Below are positions 25,175-33,520 of a stretch of 64,000 bases of DNA, one piece after another (the stretch's first letter is position 1; every line of letters starts with the position of its first letter). Below the pieces are notes generated by a model. That model was not told the origin of the DNA. It searched no databases and saw only the letters and a list, made by a program, of their open reading frames with translations. Made by a program: the position numbers and the translations under genes. Source of the DNA: Spinactinospora alkalitolerans (lineage in GTDB: Bacteria; Actinomycetota; Actinomycetes; Streptosporangiales; Streptosporangiaceae). Location: assembly GCF_013408795.1 (NCBI RefSeq), contig NZ_JACCCC010000001.1:6076001-6140000 (forward strand). The letters run 5' to 3'.

Positions 25175-26023
25175 ATGACGACCGCACGACAGGGCACCAT
25201 CGGAGGCCGTGGTCTGGGCTCGGATTTGCGATCTTTGCGCAACAGCAAGCGCCTCAGCCTGCGGCATGTCGCAACACAGTTGGAGTGGCAGCCATCCAAA
25301 CTGTCGCGCATCGAGACCGGCAAGCAGGGCATCACGACCGAGGACGTGGCATCGCTGCTGGTCATCTACGGCGTCACCGGTGAAGAGCGTGACCGGTTGC
25401 TCGCGAAGACCGAGCGTGCCGACGAGCCCAACCTCTGGGAGCTCCAGGGGCCGCTGTCCGCCGAATCCCGCACGCTGATCCAGCTGGAGCCGCAGGCCAC
25501 CGGCATCTTCAACTTCGAACCGCTGCTTGTTCCCGGTCTGTTGCAGACACCGGACTACACCCGTGCGCTGATGAAAGCGGGAGGCGTTTCAGAAGAGGAT
25601 ACGGAGGTCCGTGTAGCGGCGCGCATGAGCCGACAGGCGATCCTGAGCCGGGATAAACCTCCGGCCTTCGAGGTGATCATCGATGAGGGTGTGCTGCGCC
25701 GCGTCGTCGGAACCCCGAAGATGATGGCCCGACAGCTCCGACACCTCGCGGAAGCCACCGAGCGTTCCAACGTAACCCTGTTGGTGTTGCCGCTGTCCCT
25801 CGGTGCCCACACCGGCCTGGACGGCGCATTCGCCATGCTCGATTTCGCCAAGGACAAGCCTGTCGTCTATCTGGACCACAAGATTTCCGGCCTCTTCCTT
25901 GAGCAGCCGGAACAAGTCTCCTTCTTCCGCACCGAGGTCGATAGGCTGAAGTCGGTCGCGCGGAGTTCCCAAGAGTCGGTGGATACTGTTGCGGCCGCTG
26001 CAAAAGAACTCGACCATGACTGA
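25175..26023 (+). CDS. Scr1-family antitoxin-like transcriptional regulator (HTH + DUF5753)
   Basis: 282 residues. Residues about 13-70 form an Xre-type HTH (LGSDLRSLRNSKRLSLRHVATQ..LSRIETGKQGITTEDV). The rest is DUF5753, with IFNFEPLLVPGLLQTPDYTR, ARMSRQAIL and DGAFAMLDF as landmarks. Such genes are typical of Streptomyces-type developmental and stress regulation and are partnered by DUF397 proteins. GGAGG lies a few bases before ATG 25175. The DUF397 gene follows after 11 bases, and the HATPase gene lies divergent, completing a regulator/partner/anti-sigma cluster. Confidence 0.92.
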   Translation: MTTARQGTIGGRGLGSDLRSLRNSKRLSLRHVATQLEWQPSKLSRIETGKQGITTEDVASLLVIYGVTGEERDRLLAKTERADEPNLWELQGPLSAESRTLIQLEPQATGIFNFEPLLVPGLLQTPDYTRALMKAGGVSEEDTEVRVAARMSRQAILSRDKPPAFEVIIDEGVLRRVVGTPKMMARQLRHLAEATERSNVTLLVLPLSLGAHTGLDGAFAMLDFAKDKPVVYLDHKISGLFLEQPEQVSFFRTEVDRLKSVARSSQESVDTVAAAAKELDHD

Positions 26024-26034
26024 GGACGGCGGAG

Positions 26035-26295
26035 ATGACAGCGCCAGCAGTGAACCGCCTCGATTGGCGCAAGAGTTCCTACAGTGGCACCAACGCCAAC
26101 TGCGTCGAGTGCGCGAGCGCCTCCTGGGCCAGGAGCTCTTACAGCGGTGCCACGAGTAGTAACTGCGTCGAGTGGGCCTCCCTCCCCTCCTCCGTCGCCC
26201 TGCGCGACTCCAAGAACCCCGAGGCCGGGCATCTCTCCCTCGCCGCGCCCGAGTGGTCGGCGTTCCTCACCGCCGTCAAGCGCGGCGAGCTCTAA
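26035..26295 (+). CDS. DUF397 protein with duplicated N-terminal motif
   Basis: 86 residues. DUF397 proteins are small partners of Scr1-type HTH regulators, proposed toxin-like or modulatory factors. Normally one W.KSSYSG..NCVEVA motif is present; here two occur in tandem, WRKSSYSGTNANCVECA and WARSSYSGATSSNCVEWA, followed by the usual VALRDSKNP and [14 protein letters not shown] end. It lies 11 bases after the regulator gene. Its last 113 bases are repeated almost exactly at 30514-30626. Confidence 0.9.
   Translation: MTAPAVNRLDWRKSSYSGTNANCVECASASWARSSYSGATSSNCVEWASLPSSVALRDSKNPEAGHLSLAAPEWSAFLTAVKRGEL
26182..26294 (+). repeat. 113-bp direct repeat, left copy (3' part of DUF397 gene)
   Basis: Matches 30514-30626 in the same orientation with a single difference (CAT/CAC His codon). 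The two copies bracket the NIPSNAP and STAND-WD40 genes. Offset between copies is 4,332 bases. Confidence 0.92.
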
Positions 26296-26358
26296 GTTTC
26301 CGCCCCTCCGACCTCCTCCACCAGCCGCACTCCCAACCGCGCGAAGGAGCGTTCTCCC

Positions 26359-26658
26359 ATGGCCGGTACCAGCCAGCACCGTGTCTACACCGCCAAGGAA
26401 GGCCTACTCGACGCATGGGTGGAGCGCTGGCGCGCGGAGGTCGTTCCACTGCGCCTGGAGTTCGGCTTCACCATCGACGGCGCGTGGGTGGACCGGGAGC
26501 GCAACCAGTTCGTCTGGACGTTGTCCTACGACGGCCCCGAAGGCTTCGAGGAGCGCAACCGACAGTACTGGGCGTCACCGAAGCGCGATGCGATGGGCCT
26601 CGACCCGAACGACTACCTGGTCTCCACCGAGAAGCGCGACGTCACCCGCGTCTACTGA
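26359..26658 (+). CDS. NIPSNAP-family small protein
   Basis: 99 residues: QHRVYTAKEGLLDAWVERWR through LRLEFGFTIDGAWVDRERNQFVWTLSYDG to NRQYWASPKRDAMG. The order Y..K.G....W...W...PLR...GF...GAW and F.W.LSYDG..G...R...YW.SP.R is the NIPSNAP (dimeric alpha-beta barrel) pattern. Substrate or function unknown. GGAG precedes ATG 26359. Its stop overlaps the stop of the convergent STAND gene by seven bases. Confidence 0.8.
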   Translation: MAGTSQHRVYTAKEGLLDAWVERWRAEVVPLRLEFGFTIDGAWVDRERNQFVWTLSYDGPEGFEERNRQYWASPKRDAMGLDPNDYLVSTEKRDVTRVY

Positions 26659-29600
26659 GCCCCGTCCGGCACCGGCAGCATGTGCCCGTTGCGCTCCTCA
26701 GGTGTGAGCGCTCGGAACACGCGGGTGCGGGCGAACGCCTGCGTCCGCTCCCAATCCACGTCGGCGCGCCATATCCGCACTGTGCCGTCGAACGATCCCG
26801 AGACCACGCATTCGCCGTCGGGCGTCCACGCCACGCTCGTCACGCGGTCCCGGTGCACACCGACCACCGAGATCTCCTCACCGGTGGTCGCGTCCCAGAC
26901 GCGGATGGTGCGGTCGTAGGAGGCGGTGGCGATGCGACTGCCGTCCGGAGACCAGGCCACCGAGGGGACGCGGTCCTCGTGTCCCTTCAGGACGTGCACC
27001 TGGCGGCCGTCGGCGACGTTCCATATCCGCGCCGTCCAGTCGGCCGACGAGGTGACGACGTGGCTCTCATCCGGAGCCCAGGCGATGGCGTCCACCCAAT
27101 TGCCGTGTCCGTGCAGCACAGCGCGTTCCCGTCCGTTACCGAGCTCCCAGATGCGAGCCGTGCGGTCGTCGGAGGCCGATGCGATGAACCGGCCGCTGGG
27201 CGACCAGGCCAGTCCCACCACCCAGTCCTGATGCCCCGGAAGAGCCGCCAGCGGAGTGGCGTCCCCCGCATCCCAGATGCGGATCGTGCAATCCTGTCCG
27301 CCCGTGGCGACGCGGGCACCATCCGGACTCCACGAAACCGACTCCACGATCGCGCTGCCGTGGTCGATACGGGCGTACGGTTCTGACCCGTCGGTGCGCC
27401 ACAGCAGTGCGGTGCGATCGGTGCCACCGGTCAGCAGCCGCCCACCGTCCGGGGACCAGGCCAGCGCCCGAACCGTCAACGCGTGCCCGTACAGCTCAAC
27501 GGCGGAATCCGCATCCCTCGTCCCCCACACCCGAACCACGCCGTCGTCGGAAGCGGCCGCGACAGCGGCGTTCACAGACGAGCACGCCACTGCGCGCACG
27601 CAGTCGGTGCGCGCTGGAAAGGAGCTCTCCTCCACCCCGCGCGGTGCCAGATCCCACACCCGAGCGGTACCGTCCTCGGAACCGGTGGCCAGCTGTTCCC
27701 CGTCCGGGGACCACGCCACGGCCCACACCCCATCGGAGTGGCCGCGCAGCACCGCGGCCTCCTCCGCGTTCACCGGCGAGAACACGCGCGCAGTGCCATC
27801 GGCCGACGCCGAGGCGAGCATTCCGCCATCCGGGGACCACGCCACGTTCCACACGCGGTCCCGGTGTCCACGGATGAGAAGTTCCTGCCGTCCGTCCTCG
27901 GCGTCCCACACCCGGATCGTGTGGTCTCCCGACCCCGTGGCTATACGAGTGCCGTCCGGTGACCACGACACGCCTTCCACGAAATCCTGATGACCACGCA
28001 GGACGACATCGGGCCGAGCCTCATCGAGCTCCCAGACGATGACCGTCCGATCGTGCGACGCCGTCGCCAGACGCGAACCATCCGGCGACCAGGTGATACC
28101 GAGGACGTTGTCCCCATGGCCACGCAGCTCCACCGACAGACGCCCGGTGCCGGCCTCCCACAGGCGGACCACCCGGTCGCGCGAGGCACCGGCCACCCAG
28201 CGGCCGTCCGGACTCCAGGCCACGCCGCGGACCACGTCGGTCGCCTGGCTGAGGGCGAGGATGGATCGACCGGTTTCGGCGTCCCAGATCCGCACCGTGC
28301 GGTCCCGGGACGCCGTGGCGACGCGGGCCGAGTCAGGCGACCACGCCACCATCTCCACCATGCCCAGGTGCCCGGTGAGTTCGCGTAACGATGCTCCTGA
28401 GCGCGCATCCCAGATTCGGGTCGTGCCGTCCCGGGACGCCGTTGCGATGCGCGTTCCATCAGGTGACCAGGCAAGATTGCGAACGGTGTCGGCGTGGCCG
28501 GACAGCACGAACCTGCCGTGGCTGAACGTCAGCGCCGACATCAGCGCACGCTGCGCCATCGGCGTCGGAGCGCACTCGCTCAGCGCAGCCAGAGAGAGCA
28601 GGACCGCAAGCTCGGGGTACTTCTCAGCGTTGGCCAGCACGTACTCGCCGACCGACTGTGAGACTCGGCGCAGGAACACGAGGTCCCGACGCCGGGAGGC
28701 GTCGACGAACTCCACCAGCTCCGGCTGGTCCTGGCCGACCGCCCGCAGACCGTCCAGCCACTGCTGCGCCACGGTCAGCCGGTTTCCGGTCAGCAGGTAA
28801 TCGGTGCTGCGGCCGGACTGTTTCCAGTCGGCCGCCCACCGCTCCAGCTCCGCGCGCTGACGCAACAGGGCCGCGTGCGTTTCCACCTCCTGCCGCAGCG
28901 GTGCCCACCGGCGGAACAGGGCCTCGTGGGTGACCTGCGCGGAAGGACCGCCGTCGCCGACATCGGAGACCAGGAGGCGGGCGTCGACGAACGCGTCGAC
29001 GATCCTGCGCTCGCCCGGGTCCAGGCTGGTCACCGGCACTCTGCGCCGGGTGGCCTCGGTGCTGGTGATGGTGACGAAGAGAAGCAGCACCCGCATGATC
29101 TCGGCGGCGTCCTCCTCTTCGCGCAGCTCGGCCACCACCTGATCGGCGTGCCGGGCCAGTGCCCCCGGCACGCCACCGAGGGCGCGGTAGTCCGCATAGG
29201 TCGCGGTGCGTCCGGCCCCGATCCGGAGGTAGAGCTCTTGGAGCAGGTGGGCGAGCAGCGGTAGGGCGTCGCCGCTGCCGGTATCGGTGACGACCGTGTC
29301 CACCAGTCCCGGCTCGAACCGCATGTCCACGGCTTCCGCCGGGCGTTCGACGGCCTCGGTCAGTTCCGCCCTGCCGAGCGCACCGATCGCGACCGGCTGA
29401 GTGAACAACCGGGATTCCCCGCTGTCGAGGAGATCACCGAGGAACTCGACCCGCAGCGTCGCCAGCACCCGGAAGTGCCGATCGTGTCGGGCCGCTTCAC
29501 CGAGGGCATGGAGGAAGAGCTCTCTATCGCGCTCACCGCTGAGGGTGACCAGCTCCTCCATCTGGTCGATGATGAGCAGAGTGCGGCCGAATCGTCGCCC

Positions 29601-30212
29601 GGACCGACGGCGCAGCCGTTCGAGGAGGGCCGGGAACTCGTTCGCGTTGCGGCGCAGTCGGCGGATGACCGGCTCCACCGGTTCGTCCGTAATGGCCGTG
29701 ATGCTTTTGGCGAGCGCGCCGATCGGGTCCCCTCCGGGGATCACGACCGGTAGCACCAGCCAGCGTTGACCGCGCAACCGGGGCAGGACGCCGGCCTGGG
29801 CGAAGGAGGACTTGCCGCTGCCCGACGCACCGACGACGGTCATGAACCGGGTGGACGGATCGGAGGCCGAATCGTTGAGTCGGCGCACCACCTCTTCGGC
29901 CTGGGCGTCGCGGCCGAAGAAGACCGCGGCCTCGTCCTCGTCGAACGCCTCCAGACCCGGGTAGGGCGTGCGGCCGGGTTCCCAGTGCGTCGAGGGCTTC
30001 ACCGGGTTCTCCAGCCGGTAGGAGACGAAATGCCCGATGACGAGCACCACCAGCAGGAGTACCAGCCCGGGCACCGCCACCTGCTCCAACACCCGCAGTG
30101 GAAGCGGGGCCGGTCCTTCTCCGGTGGCGTAGTCGGTGACGATCCCGAGCAGGCTGGTCGCCAGTACCAGGAGGAGCTGGAGCAGGAGGGCGATTCTCTG
30201 ACGACGCCGCAC
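26652..30212 (-). CDS. Membrane STAND NTPase with 14 WD40 repeats
   Basis: 1,186 residues. Two membrane helices come first (residues about 5-25 and 44-64). After the linker PYPGLEAFDEDEAAVFFGRDA comes a novel-STAND ATPase: Walker A VVGASGSGKSSF (about 118-125) and Walker B LLIIDQMEEL, then a helical region with THEALFRRW typical of nSTAND1. The C-terminal half has 14 WD40 units (GH..V..VAWSPDG), enough for two seven-bladed propellers. GTG 30212 has GGAGG five bases upstream. Such proteins act as sensors that oligomerise after ligand binding, some in phage defence. The trigger and effector are unknown; there is no C-terminal effector domain, so the membrane helices may be the output. Confidence 0.9.
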   Translation of the reverse strand: MRRRQRIALLLQLLLVLATSLLGIVTDYATGEGPAPLPLRVLEQVAVPGLVLLLVVLVIGHFVSYRLENPVKPSTHWEPGRTPYPGLEAFDEDEAAVFFGRDAQAEEVVRRLNDSASDPSTRFMTVVGASGSGKSSFAQAGVLPRLRGQRWLVLPVVIPGGDPIGALAKSITAITDEPVEPVIRRLRRNANEFPALLERLRRRSGRRFGRTLLIIDQMEELVTLSGERDRELFLHALGEAARHDRHFRVLATLRVEFLGDLLDSGESRLFTQPVAIGALGRAELTEAVERPAEAVDMRFEPGLVDTVVTDTGSGDALPLLAHLLQELYLRIGAGRTATYADYRALGGVPGALARHADQVVAELREEEDAAEIMRVLLLFVTITSTEATRRRVPVTSLDPGERRIVDAFVDARLLVSDVGDGGPSAQVTHEALFRRWAPLRQEVETHAALLRQRAELERWAADWKQSGRSTDYLLTGNRLTVAQQWLDGLRAVGQDQPELVEFVDASRRRDLVFLRRVSQSVGEYVLANAEKYPELAVLLSLAALSECAPTPMAQRALMSALTFSHGRFVLSGHADTVRNLAWSPDGTRIATASRDGTTRIWDARSGASLRELTGHLGMVEMVAWSPDSARVATASRDRTVRIWDAETGRSILALSQATDVVRGVAWSPDGRWVAGASRDRVVRLWEAGTGRLSVELRGHGDNVLGITWSPDGSRLATASHDRTVIVWELDEARPDVVLRGHQDFVEGVSWSPDGTRIATGSGDHTIRVWDAEDGRQELLIRGHRDRVWNVAWSPDGGMLASASADGTARVFSPVNAEEAAVLRGHSDGVWAVAWSPDGEQLATGSEDGTARVWDLAPRGVEESSFPARTDCVRAVACSSVNAAVAAASDDGVVRVWGTRDADSAVELYGHALTVRALAWSPDGGRLLTGGTDRTALLWRTDGSEPYARIDHGSAIVESVSWSPDGARVATGGQDCTIRIWDAGDATPLAALPGHQDWVVGLAWSPSGRFIASASDDRTARIWELGNGRERAVLHGHGNWVDAIAWAPDESHVVTSSADWTARIWNVADGRQVHVLKGHEDRVPSVAWSPDGSRIATASYDRTIRVWDATTGEEISVVGVHRDRVTSVAWTPDGECVVSGSFDGTVRIWRADVDWERTQAFARTRVFRALTPEERNGHMLPVPDGAQ

Positions 30213-30513
30213 AGACCCTCCGTATTCGGCTTGGGATGCATCATCGGTGCCGCCGCATCGACCGCTCGCCACGGCTGCACACCGAACGCGACGCTAACCC
30301 GCATCACGGTCGCGGGCCAGTCCTCGGCCCGAAACGGCCAGGAGTCGATCAAGCACACCGTTGGAAATTTTCATCGGCGGAGACCGGTGATCCCGCCGTC
30401 TTCCCTGGAAGCCACGGAGATCACTGATCGGCCGATGGAAGACCCGAAATAGACGCATCCAGGACCGAAAGACAACCGGAGCGATTGCGGCGACCGAGGA
30501 TTCGAGGGCTCCT
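30213..30513. other. Upstream region of the STAND gene
   Basis: About 300 bases without a supported gene. Moderate A+T around 30355-30375 (GGAAATTTTC) may mark a promoter for the STAND gene. The right direct repeat begins immediately after. Confidence 0.5.
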
Positions 30514-30626
30514 CTCCCCTCCTCCGTCGCCCTGCGCGACTCCAAGAACCCCGAGGCCGGGCACCTCTCCCTCGCCGCGCCCGAGTGGTCGGCGTTCCTC
30601 ACCGCCGTCAAGCGCGGCGAGCTCTA
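30514..30626 (+). pseudogene. Right 113-bp direct repeat: 3' fragment of a DUF397 gene
   Basis: Encodes LPSSVALRDSKNPEAGHLSL then [14 protein letters not shown] and a stop, nearly identical to the end of the DUF397 gene at 26035. No start codon or N-terminal W.KSSYSG motif precedes it, so it is a gene fragment. It overlaps the last codons of the amidase on the opposite strand. Confidence 0.88.
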
Positions 30627-31855
30627 GGCCGTTCCCATTCGTCGGCCCGCCCGTCGCAGGACGGCGGCGTCCCGAGCGGGGCGGGCAGAGCGGCCGCGGT
30701 CGCCGGGAGGACGGGGTCGCGGCCGTGGGCGGCGACGAGCTGCAGGCCCACCGGGAGGCCATCGTCGGCGAGGCCCGCAGGGACGCTCAGCGCCGGATGG
30801 CCGCTCACGTTGAACGCCCACGTCAGGGTGGTGTTCAGCAGCTCTCCCGGGCCGTCGTGGCCGTGCGGCGGATGGGGCACCGTCGGCGTCAGGATCAGGT
30901 CCACCCGCTCGAACACCCGGCCCAGCCTGCGGTCGTTCTCCGCCCGGACGGCCTCCGCCTCCGGGTCGGGCCCCGAGCGCAGCGCCGTCCACGCGCGCGC
31001 CGGATCGAGGAGTTCGACGTCCGGCTCCTCCCGCAGGTCCACGGCCCCCGCTGCGGCGAGCCGCTCGGCCGCGGAGCGGGCGACGGCGGCGACCCGCGGA
31101 TCGGGGTCGGCGAACCCCAGCGTCGCCGACCAGACGGCGCTCAGGCGCGGCCGGATCGGCGCGTCCCGCAGGTCATCACGCCGAACCCACCGGGCCCGCA
31201 GCGTCCGCAGGTCCCGCAGGGTCCGCGAGTAGCGTCCCCCCGCATCGGGGAACAGCACGTCGAGGACGGCGGCCAGGTCGTCGGCGTCCGCGGTGATCGG
31301 GCCCAGCGCACCCAGCCCGTCACCGCGCGCGGTGGGCAGCAGCGCGTTCGTCGGTTTCATCCCCACCACGCCGCACCACGCCGCCGGGATGCGGACGGAC
31401 CCGGCGCTGTCGCCGCCGGTGGCCAGCGGCACCATGCCCGCGGCGACGGCGGCGGCCGACCCCGCCGACGACCCGCCCGGCACCCGCTCGGCGCACCACG
31501 GGTTCGCGGTCGGCCCGCGGTCGGTGCATCCCCACGTCTGCCAGATCGTTCCCGGACCGGGCGCCGACGCCGACCCGACCGGCACGCACCCGGCCGCGAC
31601 CAGCCTGCGGGCGATCTCCGATCCGGTGCCGCCCCAGGCCTTGACGGCGATCGGCACGCCCGCGAGCGGAAGGGCCGCGCCGCCGGACACCGCCTCATCG
31701 ACCCGGCGCGCCGCGCGCGTCGCCTGCTCCGGCCACACCTCGCAGAACGCCCGCAGCCGGCCGTCCCGCTCGGCGATCCGGTCGAGCGCGGCCGCGGTGG
31801 TCTCCACAGCCGTCGTCTCACCCCGCGCCACCCGGCGCGCCACGTCCCGAAGCAT
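30608..31855 (-). CDS. Amidase-signature-family hydrolase
   Basis: 415 residues of the amidase signature family. The catalytic Lys is in [12 protein letters not shown], the glycine-serine-rich motif is [20 protein letters not shown], and the nucleophile region is [25 protein letters not shown]. The end includes [11 protein letters not shown] and [17 protein letters not shown]. It should hydrolyse an amide bond in the cytoplasm; the substrate is unknown. ATG 31855 was used. The last six codons and the stop come from the reverse of the DUF397 repeat, so the original C-terminus was replaced at that junction, possibly with little effect since the fold ends earlier. Confidence 0.85.
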   Translation of the reverse strand: MLRDVARRVARGETTAVETTAAALDRIAERDGRLRAFCEVWPEQATRAARRVDEAVSGGAALPLAGVPIAVKAWGGTGSEIARRLVAAGCVPVGSASAPGPGTIWQTWGCTDRGPTANPWCAERVPGGSSAGSAAAVAAGMVPLATGGDSAGSVRIPAAWCGVVGMKPTNALLPTARGDGLGALGPITADADDLAAVLDVLFPDAGGRYSRTLRDLRTLRARWVRRDDLRDAPIRPRLSAVWSATLGFADPDPRVAAVARSAAERLAAAGAVDLREEPDVELLDPARAWTALRSGPDPEAEAVRAENDRRLGRVFERVDLILTPTVPHPPHGHDGPGELLNTTLTWAFNVSGHPALSVPAGLADDGLPVGLQLVAAHGRDPVLPATAAALPAPLGTPPSCDGRADEWERPRARRA

Positions 31856-32040
31856 CGCGTCCCGTCCCCGCCGTCCCGTCCCCGTGCCCGCTGCTCATCC
31901 TCCCCCAGGGCCTCTCCCCGCGCGCCGATCGGCGATCCGGCGAGTCCGGGCGGGTCCGGTGGATCCCACCCGCGGTTCCGGTTCGTCGGCGGCTCCGGCG
32001 CACCGCCCACCACCCTCCCCGGCTCGGCGGCGGCGCGGTG

Positions 32041-32062
32041 CAGGCAGGCAGGCAGGCAGGCA
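32041..32062. repeat. Tetranucleotide repeat (CAGG)x5
   Basis: Five CAGG units in a row, visible directly, within the 3' part of the decayed membrane-protein gene. Such repeats slip easily and could explain frame loss there. Confidence 0.85.
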
Positions 32063-32079
32063 GCCGGTGCCACCACCAC

Positions 32080-32756
32080 GTCCAGGCGTGCCGGGTGAGG
32101 TTGCCGCCGACCGTCATCGCGATGTCGGCGGCGACGTCCAGTTCCCGCTGCGGGCCGAGATCGGCAGGACGGTGACGCGGACGTTGCGGTCGCTGAACCT
32201 CGCGCTGGTGAGTTCCTGCGTTCCGGCCCGCTCCCGGTCACCGCGGCGGCGGACCCGCCGCCGCCCGCGGCGAGTTCGCGCTTGCGGACCACGCCCCCGC
32301 TGTCTGCGTCGGCCGGGTCGTCGGGGCCGAGGGCGACCGGTGTCCCCGTGTCCGCGGGCAGGCTTCCCTCCAGGGCCTCCCGCAGGTCGGCGACGCCGTC
32401 CCGCGTAGCGGCGTAGTCGTTCATCGGCGGATTCCGCCTGACCGAGATCTCCAGCGGGCCGCCGATCGGGCCGCCGGTCACGCCGCCCTCCGCGGTGCAG
32501 CGGGTCGACTCCGCGAGTCCCTCGCCGCTCTCTTCCCTGTCCGACTGCTCGAAGCCGCCGCCTCCGACCCCGGGGACATCCGCGAGTCCGCTCTCCGGGA
32601 ACAGCTCCGCGCAGTCGGGCAGGCTCGCGAACGGCCTCGAGCCGTAGACAGCCAGGCGGCGACCAGCAGCGGAACGGCGCCCGCCGCCGACCATGCCGCG
32701 CGCGGCCTCCCGCGCCGGGGCCGGGCGGGGGCAGGGGCGGGTGAGCGTTCCGGCAT
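32080..32756 (-). pseudogene. Membrane-anchored extracellular protein broken by several frameshifts
   Basis: Consecutive minus-strand frames give a coherent protein: MPERSPAPAPARPRRGRPR with membrane helix AAWSAAGAVPLLVAAW, then in a second frame AVYGSRPFASLPDCAELFPE, a linker with GPIGGPLEISVRRNPP and DYAATRDGVADLREALEGS, then in a third frame TSARFSDRNVRVTVLPISA and in a fourth IAMTVGGNLTRHAWTWWWH. No single frame covers it. The family is not recognised; the layout suggests a short cytoplasmic tail, one helix and a secreted domain. Confidence 0.5.
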
Positions 32757-33161
32757 CGGAGGATTCCAAGGCCAGATCGTTGACGGGGGAAGGCGGGGAT
32801 CGCCTCCAGGCCTTGGCCGGGCCCGTGGCGACCTGGGAGAGCTGCTGTCAGCGCGACCCCGCAGACTCCGACCAAGGAAGCAACGGACCCACAACCGCCT
32901 CGACGAATATCGCGCAACACCTAACCGAACGGCATTGAGGCCAGGGGCCACCAGATGGTGGACCTCCGCCCGCCCGGGCCGTCACCCCGAGTGCGGGTGC
33001 ACCGCATCGCCCGCCCTCCCCGCTCCTCCCCGCTCTCCTCCCGGGTGACCGCGGGTGGTCTCACCGCACCACGGAACCCGCGCGACGCCCCCGGCCGTCC
33101 AACCTGCCGGTACCGGCAACAGCCGTCCGGACGGAACCGGGCGGGAGAGGGGACATCGAAC

Positions 33162-33494
33162 ATGAACGCGGGGATTCGGCGAGGGGCCGCCATCGGGCTG
33201 GGGGCACTGGCGCTGATGTCGGCGGGGGCCTGCAGCTTCAACTTCAGCGTCGGCGGATCGAGCGTGGACGGGCAGACCGTGGCCGACGAGTCCGCCGCGA
33301 TGCTCGAAGAGCAGGTCGGGCAGGCGCCGGACAACGTGACCTGCCCCGAGGACCTGCCGGCCGAGGTCGGCGCCGAGATCCGCTGCGAGCTCACCGCCGA
33401 CGGCGCGACCTACGGGATGACGGTCACCACGACCACCGTCGAAGGCAGCGACGTCAACTTCGACATCCAGGTCGACGAGCAGCCCAGCGGGTGA
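33162..33494 (+). CDS. DUF4333-type lipoprotein
   Basis: 110 residues. The signal peptide AAIGLGALALMSAGAC contains a lipobox, so the mature protein should be anchored to the outside of the membrane. The DUF4333 domain follows: VDGQTVADESAAMLEEQVGQ then VTCPEDLPAEVGAEIRCEL and YGMTVTTTTVEG. This actinobacterial family is of unknown function and often associated with cell-wall or kinase genes. GGGAGAGGGG lies before ATG 33162. Convergent with the sigma-factor gene. Confidence 0.88.
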   Translation: MNAGIRRGAAIGLGALALMSAGACSFNFSVGGSSVDGQTVADESAAMLEEQVGQAPDNVTCPEDLPAEVGAEIRCELTADGATYGMTVTTTTVEGSDVNFDIQVDEQPSG

Positions 33495-33520
33495 GCCGGG
33501 GTCGGCGCCCACGGCGGCGG

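Noticed and set aside
30485-32098. 537-codon plus-strand ORF opposite the amidase
   Set aside because: Shadow ORF with Arg/Gly/Ala-rich sequence; the minus strand has all amidase motifs.
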